A DNA stretch of 64,000 bases, taken from the NCBI GenBank assembly GCA_002393735.1, contig DGTK01000009.1:10290-74289 (forward strand). Direction: 5' to 3'. This stretch comes from Lachnospiraceae bacterium UBA4338 (GTDB lineage: Bacteria > Bacillota > Clostridia > Lachnospirales > Lachnospiraceae). A program made the translations under genes and the position numbers. Positions within the stretch are counted from its first letter, which is position 1; the number at the start of each line of letters is the position of its first letter. Below the pieces are notes generated by a model, which saw only the letters and a program-made list of their open reading frames with translations, did no database searches and was not told where the DNA came from. Below, piece by piece: positions 8,359 through 16,333 of this stretch.

Positions 8359-9564
8359 TTATTTAATAATCTCGGTTACTCTGACACCGAAACTCTCTTC
8401 AATAACAACTACTTCACCTCTGGCAACCAGCTTACCGTTAACAAGCACATCAATTGGCTCACCGGCAATCTTGTCAAGTTCAATGATTGTTCCCGGTGAA
8501 AAATTAAGAATATCTGAAATTGCTTTTTTAGTTCTACCAAGTTCAACCGTAACTTCCAGTGGAACATCCATAATCAGTCCCATATTCTCTCCACCGCCTG
8601 CTGAAACAGATTCGGCTGAAAAAGTCTGGAATTGTGCAGGTTGAACATTAACGCCCTGCATCGTAGGCATTGCACCCATCTGCGGCATTCCCATTTGTGG
8701 CATTCCCATTTGCGTCATTCCCATCTGTGGTGTCATTCCCATCTGTGGCATCATACCCTGATTCATATACATATTAGGCTGCATATTCATCTGTGGCGGT
8801 GTACCCATTTGAGTAGGTGCAGCTGCTGTAGCCGGCGCAGGTGTCGGAGCAGGTGCCGCCTGTTCAGGAGTCTGCGTACCAATAAAGTAATTATATAACT
8901 CTCTGGCCAGGTCTATAGGATATAACTGGATTACTTCACTGTTTACCAGTTCTCCTATTGTCATTTTAAAAGCTATCTTTACAAAAGTTCCTGTTAAGAA
9001 ATTAGGAACATTGCTTTCATCTTTAAGTTCATTAATATCTATTAAACTTGCATATGGTGGTGATATATCTATCTTTCTTCCAAGCATGGTAGAAAGTGAA
9101 GTTGCCGATGAACCCATCATCTGATTCATGGCTTCCGATATGGCACTTAAATGAAGTTCACTAAGTTCACCATCTGTATTAGTACCATCGCCGCCCATCA
9201 TTAAGTCTGTAATTACTTTAACATCTTTTTCTTTAAGAATAATGATGTTACTTCCTTCAAGACCTACTGTATATTTAATCTGAATAAATACACAAGGTGC
9301 ATCGTAATCCCCAATAAGTCCTTCCCAATTGGTTTCAGTTACAGTCGGTGCTGTAATGTCCACCTTACAGTTAACTAAGGAGTAAAGGGTGGTAGCAGAT
9401 GTCCCCATGCTGATATTGGCTATCTCACCTATGGCATCTCTTTCAGCCTCAGTCAGGTTTGCTTCGACTGCAGGAGATTCAGCTTTAGGTGGTTCTCCGC
9501 CATTTTCAGCCATTCCGCTAAGCAGGGCGTTGATCTCATCCTGAGAAAGCATTCCTCCGTCCAT
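8359..9564 (-). CDS. fliY: FliY (switch protein with CheC-like phosphatase domain)
   Basis: 401 residues in three parts. The N-terminus (L-S-Q-D-E-I-N-A-L-L, 6-15) resembles the CheY-P-binding peptide of FliM. A CheC/CheX-type domain has two E-x-x-N catalytic signatures (E47/N50 and E144/N147), so phosphatase activity on CheY-P is expected. A FliN domain occupies about 329-401. Between them a Pro/Ala then Met/Gln/Gly-rich linker (about 232-315) contains reiterated P-Q-M-G-M units, encoded by an imperfect tandem DNA repeat at about 8675-8755. A good SD (GAGGAGG) precedes the ATG. It forms the C-ring with FliM and FliG. Confidence 0.95.
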   Translation of the reverse strand: MDGGMLSQDEINALLSGMAENGGEPPKAESPAVEANLTEAERDAIGEIANISMGTSATTLYSLVNCKVDITAPTVTETNWEGLIGDYDAPCVFIQIKYTVGLEGSNIIILKEKDVKVITDLMMGGDGTNTDGELSELHLSAISEAMNQMMGSSATSLSTMLGRKIDISPPYASLIDINELKDESNVPNFLTGTFVKIAFKMTIGELVNSEVIQLYPIDLARELYNYFIGTQTPEQAAPAPTPAPATAAAPTQMGTPPQMNMQPNMYMNQGMMPQMGMTPQMGMTQMGMPQMGMPQMGAMPTMQGVNVQPAQFQTFSAESVSAGGGENMGLIMDVPLEVTVELGRTKKAISDILNFSPGTIIELDKIAGEPIDVLVNGKLVARGEVVVIEESFGVRVTEIIK

Positions 9565-9567
9565 GCT

Positions 9568-10551
9568 TTATTCCTCCTCTCTTATTACTGATGTTATTTT
9601 AATGGCATATTTATCTTTATCTATACCTGCAACAGCAGTAAATTTTTTAATATTTCCAACACGTACCTCTAACTCACTGTCAATATTTGAATTGAGTCTG
9701 ATAATATCCCCCACCTGAAGTGATGCAAAATCACTGACCGTAACAGTACTTCTGCCAAGAAGTGCTCTGACAGGTACGTCTACTTTCTTAAGCATAAGTT
9801 CCAGATAATCATTGTATTCTTCTCCACTACTGTTGGTCATATTGGAGAACCAGAACTTTGTATTAAGATTATCAATAATACTCTCAATTGTGATATATGG
9901 GATACATACATTCATGTATCCTTCAACTTCTCCCACTTTAATGCTGAGCGAAACAATTGCTATCATTTCATTCGGCGATATGATCTGTACGAACTGGGAG
10001 TTAGTCTCAATTCTGTCAAGCATCGGATTAATCTCTGCAACATTCTTCCAAGGCTCTCTTAGAAGCTGCATGCATATAACCACAATTTTCTCAACAATTG
10101 ACAATTCAATTTCAGAGAACTCTCTGGTCTTCTCCAAGGATTCTCCCGGACCACCCAGCATTCTGTCAATTATTGCATAACAGAGATTGGATGTAACCTC
10201 TATAATTATATCTCCCGGAAGAGGTCTGAAATTAACCAGTGCCAGCACAACCGGATTGGATAATGAAGATGTAAACTCATTAAAAGTAACCGTCTCCGAA
10301 CTTAAAACCTCAACCTGTACGCTCTTTCTTAAGTATACCGGAAGCGTAGTGGATAGAAGTCTTCCATAGTGTTCGAAGATAAGTTCAAGAGTTCTTAAAT
10401 GTTCCTTGGAAAACTTAGCCGGTCTTTTAAAATCATAGTCCCTGACTTTATCTTCCTCAGGAGCATTGATCATCTCTTCAGCATCTATTTCACCACTATT
10501 CAGTGCTTTTAATAGGCTGTCAATCTCTCCTTGTGAAAGTATCTCACCCAA
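9568..10551 (-). CDS. fliM: FliM (flagellar motor switch protein)
   Basis: 327 residues. The N-terminal L-S-Q-G-E-I-D-S-L-L-K-A-L (about 5-17) is the CheY-P docking peptide. The middle domain has the FliM motif L-P-G-G/D and M-L-G-G-P-G-E (near 140) that contacts FliG, and the C-terminal surface domain (about 250-327) resembles FliN. The start is a TTG at 10551-10549 with AGGAGG eight bases upstream. No nearby ATG fits. It lies 3 bp upstream of fliY and 26 bp downstream of fliL. Confidence 0.96.
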   Translation of the reverse strand: MGEILSQGEIDSLLKALNSGEIDAEEMINAPEEDKVRDYDFKRPAKFSKEHLRTLELIFEHYGRLLSTTLPVYLRKSVQVEVLSSETVTFNEFTSSLSNPVVLALVNFRPLPGDIIIEVTSNLCYAIIDRMLGGPGESLEKTREFSEIELSIVEKIVVICMQLLREPWKNVAEINPMLDRIETNSQFVQIISPNEMIAIVSLSIKVGEVEGYMNVCIPYITIESIIDNLNTKFWFSNMTNSSGEEYNDYLELMLKKVDVPVRALLGRSTVTVSDFASLQVGDIIRLNSNIDSELEVRVGNIKKFTAVAGIDKDKYAIKITSVIREEE

Positions 10552-10577
10552 AACCTATACCTCCTCAAGCGAACATT

Positions 10578-11099
10578 TTACTGGAATACAATGTCGCTGA
10601 ATGATACATCAAATACGAAGCTTGAACCTGAGTATTTATTCTGTACCTTCTTAAGAATTTCATTACGAATTTCATCCTGTTCAAGTCTGGCTTCATCAAT
10701 TGTATAATTAGAGAATACGTCACCGATAATACTCTTTAAGATTACCTCGTTATCTCCCATTGTTTCGCCGTATTTCTTATAATCAGGATGTGAACTGTCC
10801 ATGGAAAAGAATACACTAACCATGGCATAATGTGTTGTATTATCCCCTGGGGTACCCTTAAGTTCAATTGTCATCTTATCGGAAATTGAATAAGTAACAA
10901 TATTCTCGATTGGAACTTCAGAAGCAGTTGCTTCTTCAGGGCCTGCGCCCAAATCAAGGCTGAGAACATTAGCTACGTCAGTAACGATAGCCGCAGTTTT
11001 CTGATTTGTTGATACAACGCTGTACATAGTAATTGCACTTAAAACTATATTGATAATTGTACAACCCAGAATCAAAATAGAGATAAAATTCTTTTTCAC
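10578..11099 (-). CDS. fliL: FliL (basal body-associated protein)
   Basis: 173 residues with one N-terminal transmembrane helix (about 6-28) and an extracytoplasmic domain ending in V-F-D-V-S-F-S-D-I-V-F-Q, the usual FliL ending. The C-terminal part contains the V-I-L-K-S-I-I-G-D-V-F-S and L-E-Q-D-E-I-R-N-E-I-L pattern of the family. The start codon is GTG, five bases after GGAGGG. FliL surrounds the stator and modulates torque, and the gene lies between motB and fliM. Confidence 0.9.
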   Translation of the reverse strand: MKKNFISILILGCTIINIVLSAITMYSVVSTNQKTAAIVTDVANVLSLDLGAGPEEATASEVPIENIVTYSISDKMTIELKGTPGDNTTHYAMVSVFFSMDSSHPDYKKYGETMGDNEVILKSIIGDVFSNYTIDEARLEQDEIRNEILKKVQNKYSGSSFVFDVSFSDIVFQ

Positions 11100-11123
11100 T
11101 TTAACCCTCCACTTTGAGTCCCC

Positions 11124-11921
11124 TTAAAAAGAACTCAATGTATTATAAATCTTAATCTCAACTCTTCTGTTAAGACTTCTTCCTTCAGCAGTTGAATTAT
11201 CCGCAATCGGATTATACTCACCTCTTCCGGAATGCTTAATCATAGACGGATCAATATTGGAATTCTCTGTAATATACTTAAATACCGAAATGGCTCTTGC
11301 AGAACTAAGTTCATCATTATCTGCATATCTGCCATTGGTCATAGGCACATTATCTGTATGTCCTTCTACTTCAATGATACTTGATGGATATCTCTGAAGT
11401 ATCTTTATTATCTGATCAAGGACCGGTATTGACTCTTCCTTCAAAGAAGCGCTACCCGAATCAAACAGAAGTGAGCCATTCAAAGTAAGCTGTACATACT
11501 GGGAAGTAAATTCAATATCGATAAGATTCTCCATTCCCGCTTCGGTAATGGTCTCCTCAATAAGTTCAGCCATTTCTTCCGATTCAGCCATTCTCTGATT
11601 GTCAAACTCTTCCAGAGTATCGGTTATCTGCTTATCGCTTTCTGCGGCCTTACCCGTACTGTTTAAATAATCATCCAGCTGACTTAACTGGCTGACACCA
11701 TTACTTATAAGTATTCCATCGCCAATAGCCTGACCACCGGCGGTAAAAATACTGAACGTATTGGCAAAAGACGCCGCCACAAGTTCGAACTTCTGAGCAT
11801 CAATGGATGACATGGAGAAAAGCAATACGAAGAAGCACAGAAGAAGATTCATAAGATCACTGAAGGTGGCCATCCAGGCTGGTGAGCCGGGAGCAGCTTC
11901 TTCAGGTTTCTTCTTAGCCAT
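11124..11921 (-). CDS. motB: MotB (stator, peptidoglycan-anchoring subunit)
   Basis: 265 residues. The single transmembrane helix near residues 20-40 has the proton- or sodium-binding aspartate in W-M-A-T-F-S-D-L-M-N-L-L-L-C-F-F. The C-terminal OmpA-like domain (about 140-260) shows V-E-G-H-T-D-N-V-P and R-G-E-Y-N-P-I-A-D-N-S-T-x-E-G-R-S-L-N-R-R-V-E, which binds peptidoglycan. The ATG overlaps the motA stop by one base (TGATG). Which coupling ion is used cannot be decided from this reading. Confidence 0.96.
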   Translation of the reverse strand: MAKKKPEEAAPGSPAWMATFSDLMNLLLCFFVLLFSMSSIDAQKFELVAASFANTFSIFTAGGQAIGDGILISNGVSQLSQLDDYLNSTGKAAESDKQITDTLEEFDNQRMAESEEMAELIEETITEAGMENLIDIEFTSQYVQLTLNGSLLFDSGSASLKEESIPVLDQIIKILQRYPSSIIEVEGHTDNVPMTNGRYADNDELSSARAISVFKYITENSNIDPSMIKHSGRGEYNPIADNSTAEGRSLNRRVEIKIYNTLSSF

Positions 11922-12715
11922 CAGCCTTCACCTCCTTCATCACCTTCTGCCGAAGTTCTTTCCGAAGGCGGTAAGAAGGATTTAAGCTTTTCTTCAATAA
12001 CTCTTGGGTTCTCACCTGCTTGAATGGAGAGAAGACCTTCTATCATAATATCTTTAAGCATTAATTCCGCTTCATTATTCGCTTTTAATTTACTAGCCGT
12101 AGGCGTACATATCCAGTTGGCAAGAATCGAGCCGTAAAGGGTTGTAATAAGGGCTACGGACATGGAAGGACCAATTGATGATGCATCGGACATATTCTGA
12201 AGCATAAGAATAAGGCCGATCAAAGTACCAATCATACCCCATGCAGGGCCCATGGCACCCAAATCCTGCCAGAATCCGATTTTTTGCCTGTGTCTGGAGT
12301 CAAGATTGACAACTTCCGTTTCCAGGATTCCCCTTACCAGTTCCGGATCGGTACCGTCCACTATAAGAAGAATGCCTTTTTTAAGGAACGGATCTTCCAA
12401 CTCTCCCGATACTTCTTCCAAAGCCAGCAAACCTTCCTTACGAGCCACGTTGGACAACTCAATTACCTTGGAAATAGTCTCCGTAAGATTCATACTCGGA
12501 GCTTTGAAAATAAGTAAGAAACTCTTCAAACCTCCAATGAAATCCTTAATGGAATTGGATGCCAGAATTGCAAAAAAAGCACCACCAAAGGTTATTAATA
12601 CAGATTTTACATCAATAAAATATCTAAGACCTGCCACACCGTCGTCACCGGTAACGATACCCATGAGCATCATTCCCACGCAGACTAACAGACCTATAAT
12701 CGAAGCCAAATCCAT
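11921..12715 (-). CDS. motA: MotA (stator subunit)
   Basis: 264 residues with four hydrophobic segments. The last two flank the motif G-A-M-G-P-A-W-G-M-I-G-T-L-I-G-L-I, which carries the essential prolines of MotA. The cytoplasmic loop is rich in charged residues (K-E-G-L-L-A-L-E-E-V) that contact FliG. It follows flbD by 5 bp and overlaps motB by one base. Together the two form the 5:2 ion-driven stator complex. Confidence 0.96.
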   Translation of the reverse strand: MDLASIIGLLVCVGMMLMGIVTGDDGVAGLRYFIDVKSVLITFGGAFFAILASNSIKDFIGGLKSFLLIFKAPSMNLTETISKVIELSNVARKEGLLALEEVSGELEDPFLKKGILLIVDGTDPELVRGILETEVVNLDSRHRQKIGFWQDLGAMGPAWGMIGTLIGLILMLQNMSDASSIGPSMSVALITTLYGSILANWICTPTASKLKANNEAELMLKDIMIEGLLSIQAGENPRVIEEKLKSFLPPSERTSAEGDEGGEG

Positions 12716-12720
12716 CTTAT

Positions 12721-12924
12721 TTATATCTCCTCATTTGCACTGGGCGCAAAAATATCCCTTCTATACGATTTTACTAAATTTTTCACCTCTTGTCTACCTT
12801 CTTTTATGATGATTTTCTTTCCTGTAACAGTAGTCAGAACGGTGTCCGGAGTTTCTTCCACAACCTCAATTACATCAGGATTTATTAAGAATTTAACCCC
12901 ATTCATTTTTGTTAGTTCAATCAT
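12721..12924 (-). CDS. flbD: FlbD/SwrD-type flagellar protein
   Basis: 67 residues. The pattern M-I-E-L-T-K-M-N-G followed by I-N-P-D-x-I-E-x-V-E-E-T-P-D-T-V and L-T-T-V-T-G-K-K is diagnostic of the small FlbD family (SwrD/YlzI in Bacillus subtilis, which raises flagellar power). It is the first gene after a terminator-like hairpin and a TATAAT box, and it leads directly into motA-motB, so it may head its own transcription unit. Confidence 0.9.
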   Translation of the reverse strand: MIELTKMNGVKFLINPDVIEVVEETPDTVLTTVTGKKIIIKEGRQEVKNLVKSYRRDIFAPSANEEI

Positions 12925-12981
12925 ACATTAACACCTGAATAATATACAACATATTGTTGTATCCCCTAAACATACACACTA

Positions 12982-13015
12982 ATTATAACACATAATTTAC
13001 ATAAAATAAATAGTA
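12982..13015 (-). promoter_or_regulatory. Candidate sigma-A-type promoter for flbD-motAB and downstream genes
   Basis: On the minus strand a perfect TATAAT lies at 12987-12982, about 58 bases before the flbD ATG, with a poor TTTATT at the -35 position 17 bases upstream. It sits immediately downstream of the flgE terminator hairpin, where a new promoter would be expected. The -10 match is good and the -35 weak, so this is a moderate call. Confidence 0.4.
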
Positions 13016-13024
13016 TAGCCCTAT

Positions 13025-13067
13025 AAAAAGGCGAGTATGGAAGATTTTTTCCATACTCGCTTTTTTT
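13025..13067 (-). terminator. Rho-independent terminator between flgE and flbD
   Basis: A perfect 12-bp stem (13031-13042 with 13049-13060, arm GCGAGTATGGAA) and 6-base loop is followed on the minus strand by C-T-T-T-T-T and on the plus strand by seven T. It begins 21 bp after the flgE stop. It should stop or attenuate the hook-gene transcript and so divides the flagellar locus in two. Confidence 0.8.
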
Positions 13068-13087
13068 AAGTTATGTAAGGCTTTTTA

Positions 13088-15037
13088 TTATCTCTTCAGA
13101 TTAACAAGTTCTTCAAGAAGTGTATCGGAAACAGTGATTATACGGCTGTTTGCCTGGAAACCTCTCTGAGTTGTAATCATTTCAGTAAATTCTGAAGAAA
13201 GATCTACGTTACTCATTTCCAGAACACCTGTTGACATATATCCGCCACCGGCTGTTACATCAACGCCGATACCATCAAATTCACCGGAGTTAAGAGTTGC
13301 ACTGTATAAGTTGTCTCCTTCTTTCTGAAGACCGGAAGCATTGGAGAATGTAGCAACTGCTATCTGTCCAAGTAATCTTGTCTGGCCATTGTCGTATGAA
13401 GCATAAATCATACCATTATTCTGGATTGATACACCTGATAACTCACCAAGCTTACGTCCAGAGCCAAGACCTGTCTTGTCACCGGATACCATTGTCATGG
13501 TTGAAGTACCATTATTATTGAACATTGATGACGCTGAGAAATCCATATCAACATCTTCAAAGTGTGATAAATCTACCGGATTACCAAGTACATCAGTAGC
13601 TGTTGATGCAAAATCAAGGAGTGCGCTGTTAGCACCGTTAATAGACTTGAATTCACCTGTACCTGTATCATAAATAAGCATGTTACCTGTTAAAGTGGTT
13701 GTTGCAGTAACCTGAGCCTGTCCATCTTCTGCTACCGCATAAGTATATTTGGTATTAGGAATGGTTGTATCCACACCATAGGCTTCATCCTGGGTAATCT
13801 CTTTGGTAAAATTGGTTCCGTCGAAGGTTGTGGCGGAATCAAATGTGAAATCCTGCTGGAATGTGAAAGTCACATTACCGTCTCCGTCCATTGTGGCATT
13901 AAATCCTGTAAGACCTGTCTTGCCAAGAGCTGTAGCCCATTCCGCATCTGTATCGCTGGTAAGTTTGAGACCCGAACCATCTGTATAATAGTTACCTGCA
14001 GGATCTGTAACATATATCAAATGGAATGCATCAATCAAATCATCTTTTGAAATTGTTCCGTTACCGTTAAGAGTCATTGTGGAACCTGCCGCAAACTGTC
14101 CTGCAGCTGTGCCGTCCGGAACGGAATAATTAATACCGCTTACCTTATTGGTTTCATAATCCGAGAATGTATCGGATAAACCGACTTTCTGATAATATTT
14201 CTGATTGGCACTATCATATGTAACACCATCAGCAAGCTGCATAAGTGTTGTGGACTCTTCTACTTTTTCAGCACCAAAAGATGCGATGTCGGTGATTTTG
14301 CCAACGTTATATACGTCCTTAAGTGACTTGTTGTTGGAATCAAGGATATCAACAAGTTCTACTGTATACTGGCCTTCATTGTCTGTATTTTTAATGGCGA
14401 ACTTAACTGAATATGAATAACCAAGATTATCATATGTTGTTACGCTGATTGACTTACCTGATGAAGATGCAGCGTTAGTATCATTCTTATCAAGAATACC
14501 GGAAACATATGCCTTTGTTGTAGCTTCTGGTGGATATGTCATATTCTCAGGGCTCATGATTCTAAGAGCCTGAACTGTATCCTGCTTAATTGTTTCTGTT
14601 TCAGGATCAACGCCCCACCCCATTACATTGTAACCGGTTGATGTTGTTGCAAGGTTACCTGCAGCATCTACGTAGAAAGAACCATCTCTTGTGAAATAGT
14701 TATCTGTTCCGTTATTAACGATGAAGAAAGCATCACCTGTAATTTTAATATCAAAAGGATTACCTGTATTCTGAGATGCACCGGCTGTTGTGATTGCTGT
14801 AGAAATAGCACCTGATGTAGAACCAAGACCGATCTGCTTGGCATTTGTACCGGCAGTACCTGTTGTAGCATTAGGTCCGGATGCAGCCTGAGTTGTCTGA
14901 TACATTAATTCTGTGAAAGTAATTGACTGTGATTTGTAAGCTGTTGTGTTAACGTTAGCAATGTTGTTACCAATAACGTCCATTTTGACCTGGTGTGTCT
15001 TAAGACCTGCAACACCAGAATAAAGAGCTCTCATCAT
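13088..15037 (-). CDS. flgE: FlgE (flagellar hook protein)
   Basis: 649 residues, longer than the usual 400-450 because of a large central variable region (exposed D2/D3 domains of the hook). The N-terminus M-R-A-L-Y-S-G-V-A-G-L-K-T-H-Q and D-V-I-G-N-N-I-A-N-V-N-T-T-A-Y-K-S and the C-terminus V-D-L-S-S-E-F-T-E-M-I-T-T-Q-R-G-F-Q-A-N-S-R are the paired coiled-coil segments of rod/hook proteins. AAGGAGGG lies nine bases before the first of two ATG codons. It follows flgD and the TIGR02530-type gene, as in other Clostridia, and is followed by a terminator. Confidence 0.95.
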   Translation of the reverse strand: MMRALYSGVAGLKTHQVKMDVIGNNIANVNTTAYKSQSITFTELMYQTTQAASGPNATTGTAGTNAKQIGLGSTSGAISTAITTAGASQNTGNPFDIKITGDAFFIVNNGTDNYFTRDGSFYVDAAGNLATTSTGYNVMGWGVDPETETIKQDTVQALRIMSPENMTYPPEATTKAYVSGILDKNDTNAASSSGKSISVTTYDNLGYSYSVKFAIKNTDNEGQYTVELVDILDSNNKSLKDVYNVGKITDIASFGAEKVEESTTLMQLADGVTYDSANQKYYQKVGLSDTFSDYETNKVSGINYSVPDGTAAGQFAAGSTMTLNGNGTISKDDLIDAFHLIYVTDPAGNYYTDGSGLKLTSDTDAEWATALGKTGLTGFNATMDGDGNVTFTFQQDFTFDSATTFDGTNFTKEITQDEAYGVDTTIPNTKYTYAVAEDGQAQVTATTTLTGNMLIYDTGTGEFKSINGANSALLDFASTATDVLGNPVDLSHFEDVDMDFSASSMFNNNGTSTMTMVSGDKTGLGSGRKLGELSGVSIQNNGMIYASYDNGQTRLLGQIAVATFSNASGLQKEGDNLYSATLNSGEFDGIGVDVTAGGGYMSTGVLEMSNVDLSSEFTEMITTQRGFQANSRIITVSDTLLEELVNLKR

Positions 15038-15116
15038 AATATTGACCCTCCTTAAGGTTAATTCTTTCGATGTCTCCTTCTATCATTCAGGAGATTATAG
15101 CCTCCGTTAGGTCCGG

Positions 15117-15515
15117 CTATGCAATAACTGCGCCATCGATGTTTGTAAATACATGTTCTTCGCTTTCGTTTTTATCCATCGCTGTAACCACTGTTTTGTT
15201 TGGAATATTGACTATGAATGCCAACTCATCCACGATTACCAGCGAATCTGTTATTCCTTTCAAATTAGCTTTGTGAGCACCTTCGTTAAGTCTTTCCATC
15301 TGATTTCTCGTTGGAATAATGTCTCTTTCTTCCAGTCTCGTTAAAGCATGTTTTGAAAATTTAACCTCACCATATATATCGTCAACATTCTCATTTTTAT
15401 TAAGTATATCCGCAAAAGATTTCTCACTCAAATTAGAATGTGGATTGATATTATTATTTATTATGTTCGGGTTATTGTAAATATTTGAAAGGAACTGACT
15501 GTTATTAATATTCAT
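15117..15515 (-). CDS. TIGR02530-type flagellar operon protein
   Basis: 132 residues from the ATG at 15515, which has GGAGGG seven bases upstream. An ATG five codons earlier lacks a ribosome-binding site. The N-terminus is Asn-rich. The conserved core is V-K-F-S-K-H-A-L-T-R-L-E-E-R-D-I near residue 52, with a later D-S-L-V-I-V-D-E-L-A-F-I-V-N-I-P-N-K-T-V-V-T-A-M-D. This small family is found next to flgD/flgE in Firmicutes and has no settled function. The next gene, flgE, begins 79 bp further on. Confidence 0.8.
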   Translation of the reverse strand: MNINNSQFLSNIYNNPNIINNNINPHSNLSEKSFADILNKNENVDDIYGEVKFSKHALTRLEERDIIPTRNQMERLNEGAHKANLKGITDSLVIVDELAFIVNIPNKTVVTAMDKNESEEHVFTNIDGAVIA

Positions 15516-15545
15516 ATTTGTTCCCTCCATGGAAAAGTATAAATC

Positions 15546-16322
15546 TTATACTTCCTCTGTATCACCGCTTATGATTTCATCTTCTTTGGGAGCATCATCT
15601 TTCTTTTCTCCACCGTCTGCAAGAGCTTCTGCTGCATTCTTAGCTGCATCTGATAACTCTTTGCTGATATCTGTTGCTCTTGAAATATAAGCCTCTATCT
15701 TGGAAATAGTATCCTTATCCATGAGTGATAACTGATAAGAAGTCATTGAAGTATAAGCTGTATAAAGATTGCTTACTTCCTGTAAATCATTCATTGTTAC
15801 CTGCTCAGGCTTAGGAAGTTTGTCAATAATCTTCTGGATATCTTCAATTGTATCCATGCCCTGTTTATATTCATCATCAACAACCTGTTTAAGATCATCA
15901 ATTGAATATAATGAACCATCAACTGAAAGGAATGCCTTATTGGAATTATAAACAACCTTTTCAACATACCCCTGAGTAGTTGTCTGCTTACCTGATTCAG
16001 AAGTAGATTCAATAATTACTTCCTTACCAACTAATTCAGAAGCTCTTGATAATGTCATATTAGAGCTCATATTCTGCATCTGCTCAAGTTCTGAGAATGT
16101 AGCATACTGTGATATATATTCAGTATTGGATGTTGGTTCCAATGGATCCTGATATTTCATCTGTGCAACCAGTAACTGAAGGAAAGCTTCCTTATCAAGT
16201 GAATTGCTTCCTGCAACCTTGTTTTCACCTGTTTTATTAGTAGCAGCTGATGTACTTGTAGTCTGGGTTGATGTTCTTTGTAATAATTCACCATCAACAA
16301 ATTGAGCTGTTAAACCATCCAT
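15546..16322 (-). CDS. flgD: FlgD (hook-capping scaffold protein)
   Basis: 258 residues. The diagnostic FlgD segment L-D-K-E-A-F-L-Q-L-L-V-A-Q-M-K-Y-Q-D-P-L-E-P (about 42-63) followed by Y-I-S-Q-Y-A-T-F-S-E-L-E-Q-M-Q is clear. A beta-rich region with V-G-K-E-V-I-I-E-S follows. The C-terminal 60 residues are acidic and Ala/Lys-rich, unlike the Ig-like ending of enteric FlgD. It caps the growing hook. It lies 11 bp after fliK. Confidence 0.93.
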   Translation of the reverse strand: MDGLTAQFVDGELLQRTSTQTTSTSAATNKTGENKVAGSNSLDKEAFLQLLVAQMKYQDPLEPTSNTEYISQYATFSELEQMQNMSSNMTLSRASELVGKEVIIESTSESGKQTTTQGYVEKVVYNSNKAFLSVDGSLYSIDDLKQVVDDEYKQGMDTIEDIQKIIDKLPKPEQVTMNDLQEVSNLYTAYTSMTSYQLSLMDKDTISKIEAYISRATDISKELSDAAKNAAEALADGGEKKDDAPKEDEIISGDTEEV

Positions 16323-16333
16323 ATCTTTATCTC

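Noticed and set aside
8632..8898. Open frame opposite fliY rich in His and Arg repeats
   Set aside because: It is the antisense reading of the P-Q-M-G-M repeat in fliY. No ribosome-binding site or known domain is seen, and the repeat composition explains it.
15038..15116. Riboswitch or promoter before flgE
   Set aside because: A TATAAT and small GGAG/CTCC pairing exist, but there is no -35 box and no recognisable riboswitch core. The stretch is too short.
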